Positions 45,927 through 56,540 are shown, numbered from the stretch's first letter. The stretch is DNA of 64,000 bases from Deltaproteobacteria bacterium (GCA_016713425.1 JADJPE010000005.1:3162001-3226000), one strand, 5' to 3'. Translations and numbers: made by a program. The notes: generated by a model not told the origin, from the sequence alone.

Positions 45927-48900
45927 CGCCGTTGCCCCTCCCTGGCGCCCCGCTTACAGCCTTCCGGTTGCCCTCGTAGAGGTCCTGCAAGATCCGCGAG
46001 GTCTCGCCGGGTCGAAGGCCTAGCTGCTCCCATGCGGCGACGAGAACCTCGGCGGTGCCAGCAGGGGTTGCGTGCCCGAGTGTGAACGTGCGGTGCTGCA
46101 GCACCGGCTGGACTGAGCCAACCCGTTCAAATACCTCAGCGACGCGCCGAGCTTCGGCTTCTTCAGCGAACCGAGTCCCCGGTGCATCGACACCGCCGGA
46201 CTCCGTCACCCACAAAGAGGCTCGAGACTCGTCTTGTCTGGCTCGGAGACGCACACACCAAGTCTTCATTGGACGCTCGGAGTTGCGCTCGTGCTCGTCG
46301 ATCAGTTGCAGTAGGGCAGCCCGAACGCGACCGATGCCATGATTCCAAGTCTGACCCTTCTGCCGCATACGGTCGCGAACGGCATCCGACAAGGTCTCCC
46401 CGACGGCCCTGTCGATGACCGAACGCGTGACCGCGGCCTGCGCGCGGTGACTTCGCTCCCAGGGCACGCGCGCTGCAAATCTCTGCTTCAGTGTGCTGTC
46501 CGTAACCTCGTGAAAGAGCATCCTGGTGACGCTGAGGCCGTCGAGCGGGCAACGACCGCGTAGTTCCTCGACCACGTGCCATCCAATCGCATCCCCCTCG
46601 CGGTCGTCATCGGTGGCGATGACTAGCTCGTCCATATCAACCAGCAACTCAGACAGACGCGACACGATGGCCTGCTTGGCTGCATCCACCCGCCAACGAA
46701 CGTGACCGGTCGATGGATTCAGATCCTCGATCTCGCGGAAATGTCCCTCTGTCGCGACCACGATGCAGTCTCGCCCGAGCGCTGACTGAACGTGCGCCAC
46801 CTTGCCCGGGCTTTCGACGACAACGACGCGGCGCGGATAAAGGCACTTCCCAAACTTCTCCATGTACCGCCCGAGTACCGCGCTTGGACTGCAATTGCCT
46901 GGGCGTTGGGCTCGCTTGGAGAAGAAGAGTCCGGGATGCCCAAACAAGACGAAGGTATCCTTGGCTCTGGATATCGCCACGTTGAGCATGTCGGGGTTGG
47001 CGTCCATAAACGGCGAGCCACCATCGTCCGGGGTGTTGGTCGCCGAGAAGAGCACAAGCGGGCGCTCAGCGCCCTGGAGCTTATGCACCGTGCCCAGCTT
47101 CATGCGGGCCAACACGTCCGCCGGGTCGGTGTGGCCACGTTGCTGCAGCTCTGAGCACAGCCTGCGTTCGAGGTAGCGGCACTGCTCCGAAAACGGTGCG
47201 ATGATGCCAACGAGGTCGCCGAGGTCGCGGTAGCCGTCGTCTGTCGGTCGAAGTCGCCGGTCACCCTTGCGGTTGTAGTACGCCTCGACAGCCGCCTGGT
47301 TGTCCAGGAGCCACGTGACCAGTTCGTTCGCTTCGATGCGGTTGACCACACTGCCGTTCTCCCGGGATGCGCGCCCATCGCTTTTCACGTAGGACATGGG
47401 GTGAAACATTCTGCTCGGGTCTTCGGGAATTACCGGGATCAACGGTCGCAGGCTGTCGTATACGAGCCGATTGCAGAACTCGATGATCGTGGGCCTACAA
47501 CGGTAGTGCCGCACCAGCGTGATTCCGCGGCCATCGGTGTCGGAATACGCGGACGCCTTTTGGGCCGCGGCCATGGCGCTGCCGGTGCTCGCCCGAAGCC
47601 CGCCCTCGAACAGATAGTCTGCCTGCCTGTGCAGGTCGGCGCGTCGCAGAAAGCCCATGTCTTGGGGCTCGCCGACGCGCCAGATGGGCTTGAGCTGCTC
47701 CACGTCGCCGACGACGATGGCGCGCTTGGCGAGCGCGAACAGCCCCACGGACACGGCTGGGTCGGCCTGTCCGGCTTCATCGATGATCAGCAGGTCGGCG
47801 CTTGAGAGCGCCAGCTCCGAAGACGTCTCCTTGAAGAGAGACGGCAGCGTATAGACCGTCCCCACGACCACCGGAGCCAGCATGCACTGCCTCTGCAGGC
47901 CCTCCGCTCGGCGCTCGCTCTTGCCCTTTGCTTGCTCGGTCTCGATGAGCCACCGTCCCTCCCAATATCGCGCGGCGATATCGAAGGCTCGGCGCCGCAA
48001 GGTGCGGTCGAGTAGCTGGTCCAACAGCTCATACGCGGTGACCGCTGCCTCGTTGCCGCCCGCTGCGATGGCCGCGCCCAACTTGGCCCCTTGTTCCCGG
48101 TCGAACGACCCGCCTGCGGCCTCGCCACCCAGTAGCCCGACCTTCAGACCTTCGGACCACTGCGCAGCGCTCTGGCCAGTGAGGAACGAAGCCGCCAGCC
48201 CTTCGAACCAGGCAACAAGGGATTCCAGTTCGGCCACGTCGGCCGCGAAGGTCGTCGCCGTAGCGAGCCACTCGCCCTCGGCGGTGTTGAGCTGTGCGAC
48301 GCGCTCGTCAATCCGCTGCAGCTTCGCCTCGATGGTCGCGAGGTCGTCTCTCCAAGAAGATAGCGTTTGGTCCGCCGACTTGAGCAACCCATAGTCGTCT
48401 GCGGGCAGCTCCGCTACCCCGGTGCTGGGCGCAAGGAGCGCAACCAAAGAGCGCCGCTGCTGTTTGACTATCTGCCTGCGGATCCAGGCCACGAACCGGG
48501 CGATGATGCCAGTGGGCGCGACAAGTTGCCCCGAGCCCCGCACACGCAGCGCCATCTGTCTTGCACGTCGCTCGCTTTGTCTGAGGGCTTCCGCATGACG
48601 GGTCCGCTCGGCACGCCTCTGGGCGATTCGCTTGTCCCGGCGCGCCTTCTTCTGCAGCCTCGTCCGCGCGGTCCGCCGCTCGCACAGTCCACCCGAACGT
48701 AGCAACGCTTCTACGCGTTCCGCGTTATGCAGGGCCTCGGGCAGTGTGAACGGTGCCGACCGCCCTTGTTGGCCGCGGTCGCGGTAAGTTGCCAGCAGAC
48801 GCAACTCGTCCAACAGGACGCCACATGCCTCCTGCAGGCCCGTCACGCCAGCGTGCTCCGAGCGCACGTGGCGAAAGGCTCTCAGATACGCTCCGCGCAA

Positions 48901-50448
48901 CGATTGGAGGGCGTGCTCTTGTTCCAGGTGCTCGCCGAGATCTGAGGCAGCGCCGGAAAACTCCCACGTGTTGCCGCGGCCCCGGCCAAGGATCTGATAG
49001 CTCTGGAATTCCTCCTTCTCGGCGGCGCTACGGGAGGCGAAATACCAACCGTAGGATTGCACCGGCGGCAACCATCGGGAGCCAATGGTGGCCTCGTCGC
49101 CGTGGTCGGCGATGTCGCCAAAAGCCTTGATGATGTTTGTGACGGCCTGGTTCGTCGCCGACGACGCCACGACCACCGGGGGTGTGGGGCGCTCCCCGTC
49201 GAGGGTGGCATTCACGAGCGTGGTCGCAATGATGCCTTGGAGGCAAGCCGTCTTGCCCGTTCCCGGTGGGCCGCTCACCGCGAGCGCCTTGCCGTGGGGC
49301 GTAGCGAGGAGATGTTGCAGCCCTTCACGTTGGCTTGGATCAAGCCCAAAAGCAGCGCTCATATGCCCGGTGTGCTTTAGGGCAAGCCGACGCCTTTCGT
49401 TTCTTGGCAGGGGCGGCTGCGGCTCTTCCCGCGCGCAGATCGACGCGTACAGCGTCGCCGCTTCGGCGTCCGAGTCCCGAGTTAACTGATTGTAGAGCGC
49501 CTTGAGGTGCAGCACCATGGCGTCGTTTCGCTCATAGGGCACGGCCCATAGCGAGAATGGCTTACCCCGCTCGGTCACATAGTCGCGAAGACGGCTGTGG
49601 CTCTCGTTGAGCGTCGCGAAGAAATCGTTCGCTGCTTCCCAGATGGTCTTCCAGGATGCGCTATTGGGCCAATCTAGCGTTGACTGCACCTCGTGGAGTT
49701 CCTCCAGCGACCCGAGGATGGGCGACCTGGGTTGGTCCTGTGGCTCGAAATAGGCCTCGTTGATCACGGGAGGCATATCCGGCGCGACAACCAAGCCTCC
49801 GTCGCGCCGCAAGAGCGCGGGTAGCACCAGCAACACGCCGCGTTCATCGCCCTTACGAGCGGAAGGGAACCCGCACGCCAAGAAGATCCCGACCGTCGGC
49901 TCAGGCTCTGTGGCTTTGCCTTTCGCATCGGTCGCCCCTGCTGGCTCGAGCGGGAACGGCGACGCATCTTGCAGCGCCTTTGCCTCGTCCCAAAACGCCT
50001 CCAGAACCTCGGCCTCCCGTTGGAGCTCGCCCGATTCGATCTCATCAAACGTGAGATGGTCCAAGCGCAACTTGTTGTTGCCCATCTCATCCGGGTTGGC
50101 CTGTTCGAGCAGACTCAAATAGTAGCGAGCGACCTTGGCCGGCAGGCCCTTCGGCGGCGCGTGCCGCGGAAGCTCAGGGATGGGCAACCACCGGCGAAAC
50201 TTGCGCCAGTCCATGTCGATGGAGATCCACCATTTCTTGATCTCCCAGTCCCAGCGGGCGCCGAGTGCCTTTGCGTCGTCCTTCTCCCACTTGGGCGTAT
50301 CCAAATAGAGCACGCCGTTCCTGAAGCATGCGTGCAGCGCCTTCGGGAGATGCTTCGGTGGTTTGGCCTGGGGGTCGCGGGGCAGCGGGCCTTTGTTGCT
50401 GCGTTGGCCGCGTCCCGAGTTCGCTTCCGCAAGGTCCCGGCCGGTCAC
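45919..50448 (-). CDS. DUF5710-SF1 helicase-TOPRIM/topoisomerase IA fusion (N-terminal topoisomerase half)
   Basis: GTG 50448 gives 1,509 residues. Order: DUF5710 (YLDTPKWEKDDAKALGARWD, about 45-95). A linker follows. A Upf1-like SF1 helicase has Walker A GPPGTGKT (about 391), DLLIIDEAGQA, IVVGDVEQLKPI, RHYRCRPTIIEFCN, VHKLQGAERPLVLFS and LNVAISRAKDTF; a 300-residue coiled-coil/basic insert separates motif I from motif II. Then TOPRIM: VVVVESPGKVAHV (about 1205) and ATDDDREGDAIGWH (about 1277). Next comes a type IA core segment (RMLFHEVTDSTLKQRF, IGRVRAALLQLIDEH). It ends RILQDLYEG plus about 17 residues; in topoisomerases QxLYExG is directly followed by the catalytic ITYxRTDS, which is absent. 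The SF1 part should be an active 5'-3' helicase. Confidence 0.88.
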   Translation of the reverse strand: MTGRDLAEANSGRGQRSNKGPLPRDPQAKPPKHLPKALHACFRNGVLYLDTPKWEKDDAKALGARWDWEIKKWWISIDMDWRKFRRWLPIPELPRHAPPKGLPAKVARYYLSLLEQANPDEMGNNKLRLDHLTFDEIESGELQREAEVLEAFWDEAKALQDASPFPLEPAGATDAKGKATEPEPTVGIFLACGFPSARKGDERGVLLVLPALLRRDGGLVVAPDMPPVINEAYFEPQDQPRSPILGSLEELHEVQSTLDWPNSASWKTIWEAANDFFATLNESHSRLRDYVTERGKPFSLWAVPYERNDAMVLHLKALYNQLTRDSDAEAATLYASICAREEPQPPLPRNERRRLALKHTGHMSAAFGLDPSQREGLQHLLATPHGKALAVSGPPGTGKTACLQGIIATTLVNATLDGERPTPPVVVASSATNQAVTNIIKAFGDIADHGDEATIGSRWLPPVQSYGWYFASRSAAEKEEFQSYQILGRGRGNTWEFSGAASDLGEHLEQEHALQSLRGAYLRAFRHVRSEHAGVTGLQEACGVLLDELRLLATYRDRGQQGRSAPFTLPEALHNAERVEALLRSGGLCERRTARTRLQKKARRDKRIAQRRAERTRHAEALRQSERRARQMALRVRGSGQLVAPTGIIARFVAWIRRQIVKQQRRSLVALLAPSTGVAELPADDYGLLKSADQTLSSWRDDLATIEAKLQRIDERVAQLNTAEGEWLATATTFAADVAELESLVAWFEGLAASFLTGQSAAQWSEGLKVGLLGGEAAGGSFDREQGAKLGAAIAAGGNEAAVTAYELLDQLLDRTLRRRAFDIAARYWEGRWLIETEQAKGKSERRAEGLQRQCMLAPVVVGTVYTLPSLFKETSSELALSSADLLIIDEAGQADPAVSVGLFALAKRAIVVGDVEQLKPIWRVGEPQDMGFLRRADLHRQADYLFEGGLRASTGSAMAAAQKASAYSDTDGRGITLVRHYRCRPTIIEFCNRLVYDSLRPLIPVIPEDPSRMFHPMSYVKSDGRASRENGSVVNRIEANELVTWLLDNQAAVEAYYNRKGDRRLRPTDDGYRDLGDLVGIIAPFSEQCRYLERRLCSELQQRGHTDPADVLARMKLGTVHKLQGAERPLVLFSATNTPDDGGSPFMDANPDMLNVAISRAKDTFVLFGHPGLFFSKRAQRPGNCSPSAVLGRYMEKFGKCLYPRRVVVVESPGKVAHVQSALGRDCIVVATEGHFREIEDLNPSTGHVRWRVDAAKQAIVSRLSELLVDMDELVIATDDDREGDAIGWHVVEELRGRCPLDGLSVTRMLFHEVTDSTLKQRFAARVPWERSHRAQAAVTRSVIDRAVGETLSDAVRDRMRQKGQTWNHGIGRVRAALLQLIDEHERNSERPMKTWCVRLRARQDESRASLWVTESGGVDAPGTRFAEEAEARRVAEVFERVGSVQPVLQHRTFTLGHATPAGTAEVLVAAWEQLGLRPGETSRILQDLYEGNRKAVSGAPGRGNGDG
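45935..45942 (-). promoter_or_regulatory. Strong Shine-Dalgarno for the HNH gene
   Basis: The sequence GGGAGGGG lies 8 nt upstream of the HNH ATG (45926) and within the last codons of the helicase-topoisomerase gene. It suggests efficient reinitiation and argues that the HNH ORF is translated separately. Confidence 0.65.
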
Positions 50449-50552
50449 TTATCCCCCTCCAGACGGAGGTCTTTCAGCAGCTCCACCGCCACCTGATGCG
50501 GGGTCTTGAGCCTCTCGCTCATGGCGCCCGCATTCGCGACTCTGAGGTTCAT
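50445..50552 (-). CDS. Short ORF coupled to the helicase-topoisomerase gene
   Basis: A 35-codon frame (MNLRVANAGAMSERLKTPHQ, then VAVELLKDLRLEGDK) ends in a TGA that overlaps the GTG start of the fusion gene by 4 bp. The frame stays open upstream to about 50617 (WLGCAHLVVANQSGSEV), so it may be the tail of a truncated gene. Its C-terminal helix (HQVAVELLKDLRLEG) and the GTGA junction suggest translational coupling. No family is recognised. Confidence 0.4.
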   Translation of the reverse strand: MNLRVANAGAMSERLKTPHQVAVELLKDLRLEGDK

Positions 50553-50921
50553 GCCCCTGCTAACCTCAGAGCCGCTCTGATTGGCAACCACCAGATGGGC
50601 ACAACCCAGCCATTTTCATTGCGTGCGCTGTGAAGCGACGGAGGGCGAGTTGGACCCGGGCCAGCTCTGAGTCCCAGACGCGGCTCTCGGCGTCGCCCTC
50701 CCAAGCTGAGCCCGCACCGACTCGTGAGATGAAGACGCGCTCGCTGCGTGGACGCAGATCGAGGGAGGACGGCTCAAAGCTGGCGGAGAGGCTGCATGAG
50801 CTGATTTCTCCCAGACCACGATTCCAACGGAGAAGGGACCGCTCCCGGTCACGGCGAGCATGGTCTGGTACCTCAGTCAGACGCTTGTGCGCCGTGACGT
50901 CCGGTCGTAGAACACGCCCGC
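50553..50921. other. Divergent intergenic region
   Basis: About 370 bp separates the helicase-topoisomerase operon (minus) from the plus-strand gene at 50922. It holds an interrupted 9-bp inverted repeat (ggagggcga at 50640-50648, tcgccctcc at 50693-50701) that could bind a regulator. No gene is convincing. Confidence 0.4.
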
Positions 50922-52451
50922 ATGTTCTTGCTTCTCATTGCCCCAGTCCTCATGTCGCAAACCTGGCCGCCGCCTCGCATGCCGACGCCGGAGGAGTTCG
51001 AACAGATCCAGGAGATGATGCGGGCGAGTACGCTGAAACCTTCGCGGTCTGTCAGGGACGTCATCGACGCGGAACGGCCTCCGGAGCGTGTGAGCGAGAA
51101 GCACTTTGAGGAGGCGCTGGCCCGCTTCAAGGATGGCTGGTTTCTGACCTCCCGGTTTTCCGAGCAGCAAGGGTTCGAGATCGACACGTTTCTCTTGCCG
51201 AACGCCGCGCTCGCGAAGCTTCAGGTCTCCTGGAAGTCCGCCGTGATAGACGGAGGCAAGGCGATTCTCGCGACCGCTACGCCGCTCGAGTCCCTTCGTA
51301 TCGATGCGAAGGTGACGTCGGGTCACATCCCGTTGCCGTCCACGGCGCCTGAAGGAGAAGTACAGAGAGCTACGGCAAGCGTTGTGCTGGATGTCCCGCT
51401 TGATTTCGAGGCTTCGGTTGTCGATTGTCGGAGACCTACTCGCGTGGTGGCCGGCCTCCGGTGCGACAAGGACGTCTTCGTCTTGGAGGTCGATGATCTC
51501 CCCGAGGACGCGATCGTTGTGCCACTGAACTCGAAAGAGCGGCCACTCGGGCTCGTCGAGACGAGCCGCGAGCCGTTGTTTGGAATGAAGCACGAGCGGA
51601 TCTCGGAGATCTCTTACGCGACCTTTACGAAGGGACCTGGCACGCGGATTCGTTTCGAAGGTCGAGCCAAGGGCAACGTTCGGCACGTGCGCATTCTTCG
51701 TCCGAAGCCAGCTCGGCGCATCGAGATGGAGGCGACGGCGATTCAGGAACCCGAGGCCGATGCCTACACGCCCCGTTCGCGGCGCCGGTATGCACCGCCC
51801 GAGGGCAATCCACCCAGGTATGGAACACTTCAGAAAGGCGCGCTTCGGCTTGCCCTCAAGAGCGGACGAAGCTGCGCGGTCTTTGGGCACAACGCGCCGC
51901 AGATTTGGGTCGAGATGCCCGCCCTCGACAACTCGAAGCTCGCTTCGGTCGAGCTTCTGCCCATCAAGGTGAGCGGACGACGCGGCGACCACACCGTCAT
52001 CGAGAATGGGTACAACGCGGATACCCATCGCTACGCTTGGACGCTCGAAGGCGAGGATCGCGAAACGCCTTTTGGCTTCTCGAAGCTCCAGGCGTCGGCA
52101 AAGATCAGGTACCCGCTGGCCGTGCGCGAGTTCGAGTTCCCTTCTGCAACCGGGACCCCGTCGGGCAAGGCATCGCCGAGCGCGACCTTCGATGAGAACC
52201 GGGTGACCATCCCGCTCGGAGAGATCGGGGCAGGCATCGTCGAGATCCGAGGCTTCGACGCTGCGGGGCTCGAGCTCAAGCGCTTCGGGATGTCCCAGTC
52301 GAACGAAACGTCCGCGAGCTATGCGTTCATGGGCCCCGTTGCGAAGGTCATAGCCTACGTGGCCGACTCATGGGTCGAGACCGTGGCGAAGGCGACCTTG
52401 CGGCCTGCGCCGCTGAGACCGAAGGCGATGGCGGGGATCTGCACAGAGTGA
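50922..52451 (+). CDS. Hypothetical secreted or periplasmic protein, 509 aa
   Basis: The 509-residue product starts with a short hydrophobic segment (MFLLLIAPVLMSQTW) that may act as a signal peptide. The body is beta-rich with no repeats or transmembrane segments (FKDGWFLTSRFSEQQGFEID, VVLDVPLDFEASVVDCRR, GTRIRFEGRAKGNVRHVRI). The central Arg/Pro-rich stretch (YTPRSRRRYAPPEGNPPRYG) divides two similar-sized parts. I do not recognise the family. The long minus-strand frame opposite it is a shadow. Confidence 0.65.
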   Translation: MFLLLIAPVLMSQTWPPPRMPTPEEFEQIQEMMRASTLKPSRSVRDVIDAERPPERVSEKHFEEALARFKDGWFLTSRFSEQQGFEIDTFLLPNAALAKLQVSWKSAVIDGGKAILATATPLESLRIDAKVTSGHIPLPSTAPEGEVQRATASVVLDVPLDFEASVVDCRRPTRVVAGLRCDKDVFVLEVDDLPEDAIVVPLNSKERPLGLVETSREPLFGMKHERISEISYATFTKGPGTRIRFEGRAKGNVRHVRILRPKPARRIEMEATAIQEPEADAYTPRSRRRYAPPEGNPPRYGTLQKGALRLALKSGRSCAVFGHNAPQIWVEMPALDNSKLASVELLPIKVSGRRGDHTVIENGYNADTHRYAWTLEGEDRETPFGFSKLQASAKIRYPLAVREFEFPSATGTPSGKASPSATFDENRVTIPLGEIGAGIVEIRGFDAAGLELKRFGMSQSNETSASYAFMGPVAKVIAYVADSWVETVAKATLRPAPLRPKAMAGICTE

Positions 52452-53067
52452 GCTGCGGTATGGACCCCCACCCAGATTGCCTGTCTTTCGAGCGTCTCGG
52501 TCGGTGGGTTTCTCGATATCGGTGATCTGTTCATCGACGTGAGCGATTTTTCGCTCAATCGAAAGACACACCATGGGTGCTGGCGCCGGCGTGCGTGTGG
52601 CAACGCCGGTCGTCCCATCGCTGTGGATATGGGCGTGCCGCTCAATCCACGCGGCGATTCGGGGCGAGCAATCGTGGACGCTTCATTCTTTCATCCGAAG
52701 CTCCGGATCGGAATCGCTTCTACTCGCACGCTACAAGGATGCGCGTCGACGCTGACGGATGCGTCGATCGTTCGGTGGTCGTTGAATGGATGTGACCGTG
52801 CGGTCGTGAACCAATCGGTCATGGCGGATTGGCCTCGCTGCGTGTATTGCGCATCACCTGCTTTGGTGCGGGCATTTACTGCGTCTTGTGTTCTGATTTT
52901 CGAATTTCGCAATTCAGATTACGTCGCTTGACGGACCGCCGAATATGGATCGTTGACGACGGGATGCGTCATCGACATACGCACCCTTGGATATGATTCG
53001 TTCCAGCGGAGCTAAGAGATTCTTGCGGGCAACACATCATCTACTGACGCATCAAAACCAGACAACA
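52452..53067. other. Gap before the Rhs gene
   Basis: This 616-bp region has lower GC than its surroundings, especially 52850-53060, consistent with acquired DNA. It holds a small hairpin (gagcga-tttt-tcgctc at 52541-52556). One plus-strand frame (52539-52931) is open but has atypical codon use. The Rhs promoter and start (TTG 52987, ATG 52993 or ATG 53068) lie at the end. Confidence 0.5.
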
Positions 53068-54384
53068 ATGCCCCGACGATATCTCGCGGCGTCCGGCGTG
53101 GTCGTCGCGATCGGTTTCTTGCTTTTACCTCGAGGCTTTGCCGCCGACATATCCATCAGTACGACCATCGATCTCGGCGGCGGAGGGAGTTGGACCGCGG
53201 GTGCTGGTTCGCCTTCGAACTGGCCCTCAGCAATGGACTATTCGCCGCCCGTCAACACCGACGAGGTCAAACAGATGGACACGCGGGCACGGTTTCGCAG
53301 CGAACCCGACTTCATCCCCGGCGCGCACTCGGCTGAGATGAGCACGGTCAGCGTGCCCGTGCAGGCTGACGCCACGATTCAACCGGACGCACCGGGGGTC
53401 TCCGCCGAAAAGAGCCTCGAGTGGGGCCAAGGAATGGCTCAGACATGGCGACGAGAGCAATTGGGACCCATTGAGGGCGACCTCGCCGAAGCTCAGCGAA
53501 TCGGCAACGAACGAGGTCATGAGGTCGCGGAGGCATCTTCGGAAGGTTTTGATGCACGAGACGGTGATCCGCACCATCATCTCGTACCTCAGGAAACAGG
53601 CCAATCCATCGCGCCAAGACCGGGACATGATGGAGGCGAAGCCGGCGAGGCTGAAGCAGAGCTCAACGGAAGCGACCCGGTTGACCCCGCGACCGGAGAA
53701 TTCCGGCACACTTCGACCGATCTCACTCTTTCGGGCGTCGGACTTCCGTTCGTCTTCAAGCGCGTCTACCGAAGCCGTTGGACTTACGACGGACCGCTTG
53801 GTCATGGATGGACACACAGCTTCGACGAGCGTCTTCTGCGCCCCACGCAGAGCCAAAGCGCACCCACGATGACAAACGCATGCGGCTCCGGTTCAGTGCG
53901 ATGGCTTTCGGGTGACGGAGGCTCGCTCGAGTTTCGAGCCTCGGGCACAGGCTGGCGTTCCTTTCCTGACTCCGATTTCGTCCTTGCGGAAGCGGCGGAC
54001 GGCACGTGGACCATCACGACGTCCGACGGAATACGTCGGCAATTCGACGAAGAGGGATTGCTCCGATCGGTCGAGGACCTCAATCACAATGCGCTTCGAT
54101 ACCGTTGGGGCCATCGTCGCGTTGAAGATGGCACTCGGATCCCGGCGGTTTCCGAGATCACCGACAGCGTAGGGCGACGCATCGCATTTCGATACGACCG
54201 AGCAGGATATCTCGAGACCGTATCGGTTCCATCTCTCGCCATAAGCGTTCGATATGAAGTTGACTCAGCATCCAAGGATCTCGTGAGCGTGACGAATACG
54301 GCGGGCGTCACCGAGCGCTACGTCTACGACTCGGGAATATCAACGTCCGAACCCGAGTTTATTCCGACGCCTTTCGCACACGAC

Positions 54385-55290
54385 GCCTGCGAATCGGCCT
54401 GCTCAACAGGTCGAGAATGCTCAGGCGTCGGTGAGACCTGTGCAGCCCAACTTAATGACGCCGTCGAAACATGCACGGATGAGTGTTTTGATCCGAGAGC
54501 CTGCGTGTCGTCGTGCAACGCCTGCGAACGCACGTGTCACGATGCTGGCGAGACTTCTGTCTGTGCGACTACATGTGGCGAAGCATGTCAGAACGAGTGT
54601 CTTTATTTTGCGCCCGAGGACTGTTTGAACGCGCAATCTGCGGGTGTTGCGCGCTGCAACTACGACTGCACAGCCGACGCTCGAGTTTTCTGCAACCGAA
54701 GTTTCGGGTGCATTCACACTTCCGCGACCACTTCCTTTCCGAACATTACCGACACCCACATCTGGGATGACGACTTCTGTTCCACCATGGGCGGATGCGA
54801 ACGAACCGGACCAATCCATCCGATGCCAAGCTATGCCGAATTCGAAGCGCAGTGCATGGAGTCCGCGCCTCATCGGGCCGGAACAGAACCTCCGTTCTAC
54901 ATAAACACGTGCATCGCTCTTGGCGGGAGCGGATTGTTGGGCTTGGGCTGGCACTGCCGAGACGAGTGCACCGACTGCTACTATTTTGGAAATAATTGCC
55001 CAGCTGGTAGTGCCGCTCGTGGCCGAAAATGCGTCGATGATTGTGAGGCGAAAGCCACGGAAATCTACGATCCATCGGTTTGTACAGCGAAATACGAGAA
55101 GGCGTGCACAAGTGCATGCGGTGAAGCATGCGGCCAAGCATGTGAGGTCGGATGTGAAACAAGTTGCACGGACGCATGCAAAGACAGCTGCCAGGACCGA
55201 AACCAGTGTCATTCGACCTGTCTTGCGCGAAGCCATGCGCTGAGGGCGACCTGCGATGATGCGTGTGTCGATGCCTGTGAGACGGCGGTT
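54385..55290 (+). other. Cysteine-rich insert within the Rhs shell
   Basis: This part of the Rhs gene codes for about 300 residues with 43 cysteines in patterns such as CxxxC and CxxxCxxxC (for example CGEACGQACEVGCETSC). It interrupts the YD-repeat region between AGVTERYVYDSGIS and GRPTDLEHNLVEVYDGRG. It may form many disulfides outside the cell or bind metal. Confidence 0.8.
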
Positions 55291-56532
55291 GCGCATCCCT
55301 CTGGCCAGGTGACGTTTGGGCGCCCTACGGACCTCGAACACAACCTGGTCGAAGTCTACGACGGTCGAGGGCGACTCGTTCTGCGCAACACCTATGAACC
55401 GAGCATCTTCAGTCCCGATTTTGACCGTGTCGTTCGTCAGGAGTACGGCGACGCGGTTATCGAGTTCCACGCCTACGACCTCGGAATTTTGCAACGCGAG
55501 CGCGATGCCGGGCGCTCAGTGGACGCTGCGCTCATTCCACCACCTGGACTCGTTGACGCCGAACCTGCCTCCGTCTTGCTGTGTCCGCAGTGCGGAGCGA
55601 CAGAGAGCATTGGCATGGGAGTAGCCAACTTCCACTATGTCGGTGTCGATCCGGGGGACTACCTGGCGATCGATCTTGGCCGACCTAAGCCTCGCGAGAC
55701 CGAAGCCACCGGGAGGCCACGAAGTGCCTCGGCGAACAACCGTGCACGAGGCGCCGGGCGTGAGCTGGGCGCGGCCGCTGTGGCGAGTGGAGCGAGTGAG
55801 GCGGTCGCGTTCCGATGGCCGGTCGAGGGTGATGTCTTGCCGCTCGAGATCTACCGTTGGCTCGAAGTCCATGCCGAGGCGAGCAGCGCTCCCGATGCTT
55901 TGCCTGCGAGAGGGCGAATCTACCCGCTGGTTTCGGACGAGGTCTCGCTGTCGTTTTCCACCGAGATGGGGCGCGTGCAGATTCGTGGCGTCTTGGGTTC
56001 TTTGGGGCTCGTGAGCTTCGAGGGCTCTGCTCCGGAGGCCCTTCGTGCGTTGTCGCAGGGCGCTTCTCGCCCGTTGGTTACGCTGGTTCGTGGGCAGTCG
56101 GGGTGGGGCGCGTACCCGGGTGTTGTCAAGGGCGCGATGCGCCTTACGCCGAGCGACGCGTGCAGTGATGAGTTTTCGATTGTCTCGGACGGGTCCGGCA
56201 CGGTCGAAGTGAACGGTGGTGCGTGTCGCGGTTCCTTCGCGGCTGAGCAGCTCGGACGTCGTGCGGGGGGCCCGACCGAACGGGCATTTGTCCGCTCCGA
56301 GGAGCCGCTCAGCGCTGTCGCTGACGTGCAAGAGTGGGCCGTGGATGGCGCGCGCTTGTCGCTGACGCGGCGAAGCACGGTTGATGCTGAGGGCAACGAA
56401 TCGTCCTGGGCTCGAAACTCACCCCGAAGCGGGTCGGCAAACGCTTTGGATGATGCGGGTGCGAATCCGCGTGAGGTCTGTTTCGATGCCACGCCGATCT
56501 TGCCCGAGCCGGGGTGCACGCTTGGGGCTTCA

Positions 56533-56540
56533 ATGCTCGA
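56533..56540. repeat. 8-bp target-site duplication, left
   Basis: ATGCTCGA borders the left end of the IS66-family element and matches the copy at 59769-59776, as expected for an 8-bp IS66 target duplication. Confidence 0.9.

Noticed and set aside
43736..50448. Reverse gyrase
   Set aside because: The helicase motifs are SF1 Upf1-like, not the SF2 type of reverse gyrase, and the topoisomerase is split.
50877..52028. Minus-strand 383-codon frame
   Set aside because: Antisense to the 509-aa gene; no motifs, Arg/His-rich as expected for a shadow.
54421..55494. Minus-strand frame opposite the Cys-rich Rhs insert
   Set aside because: No family motifs; the plus strand has clear Rhs and Cys-rich patterns in a continuous frame.
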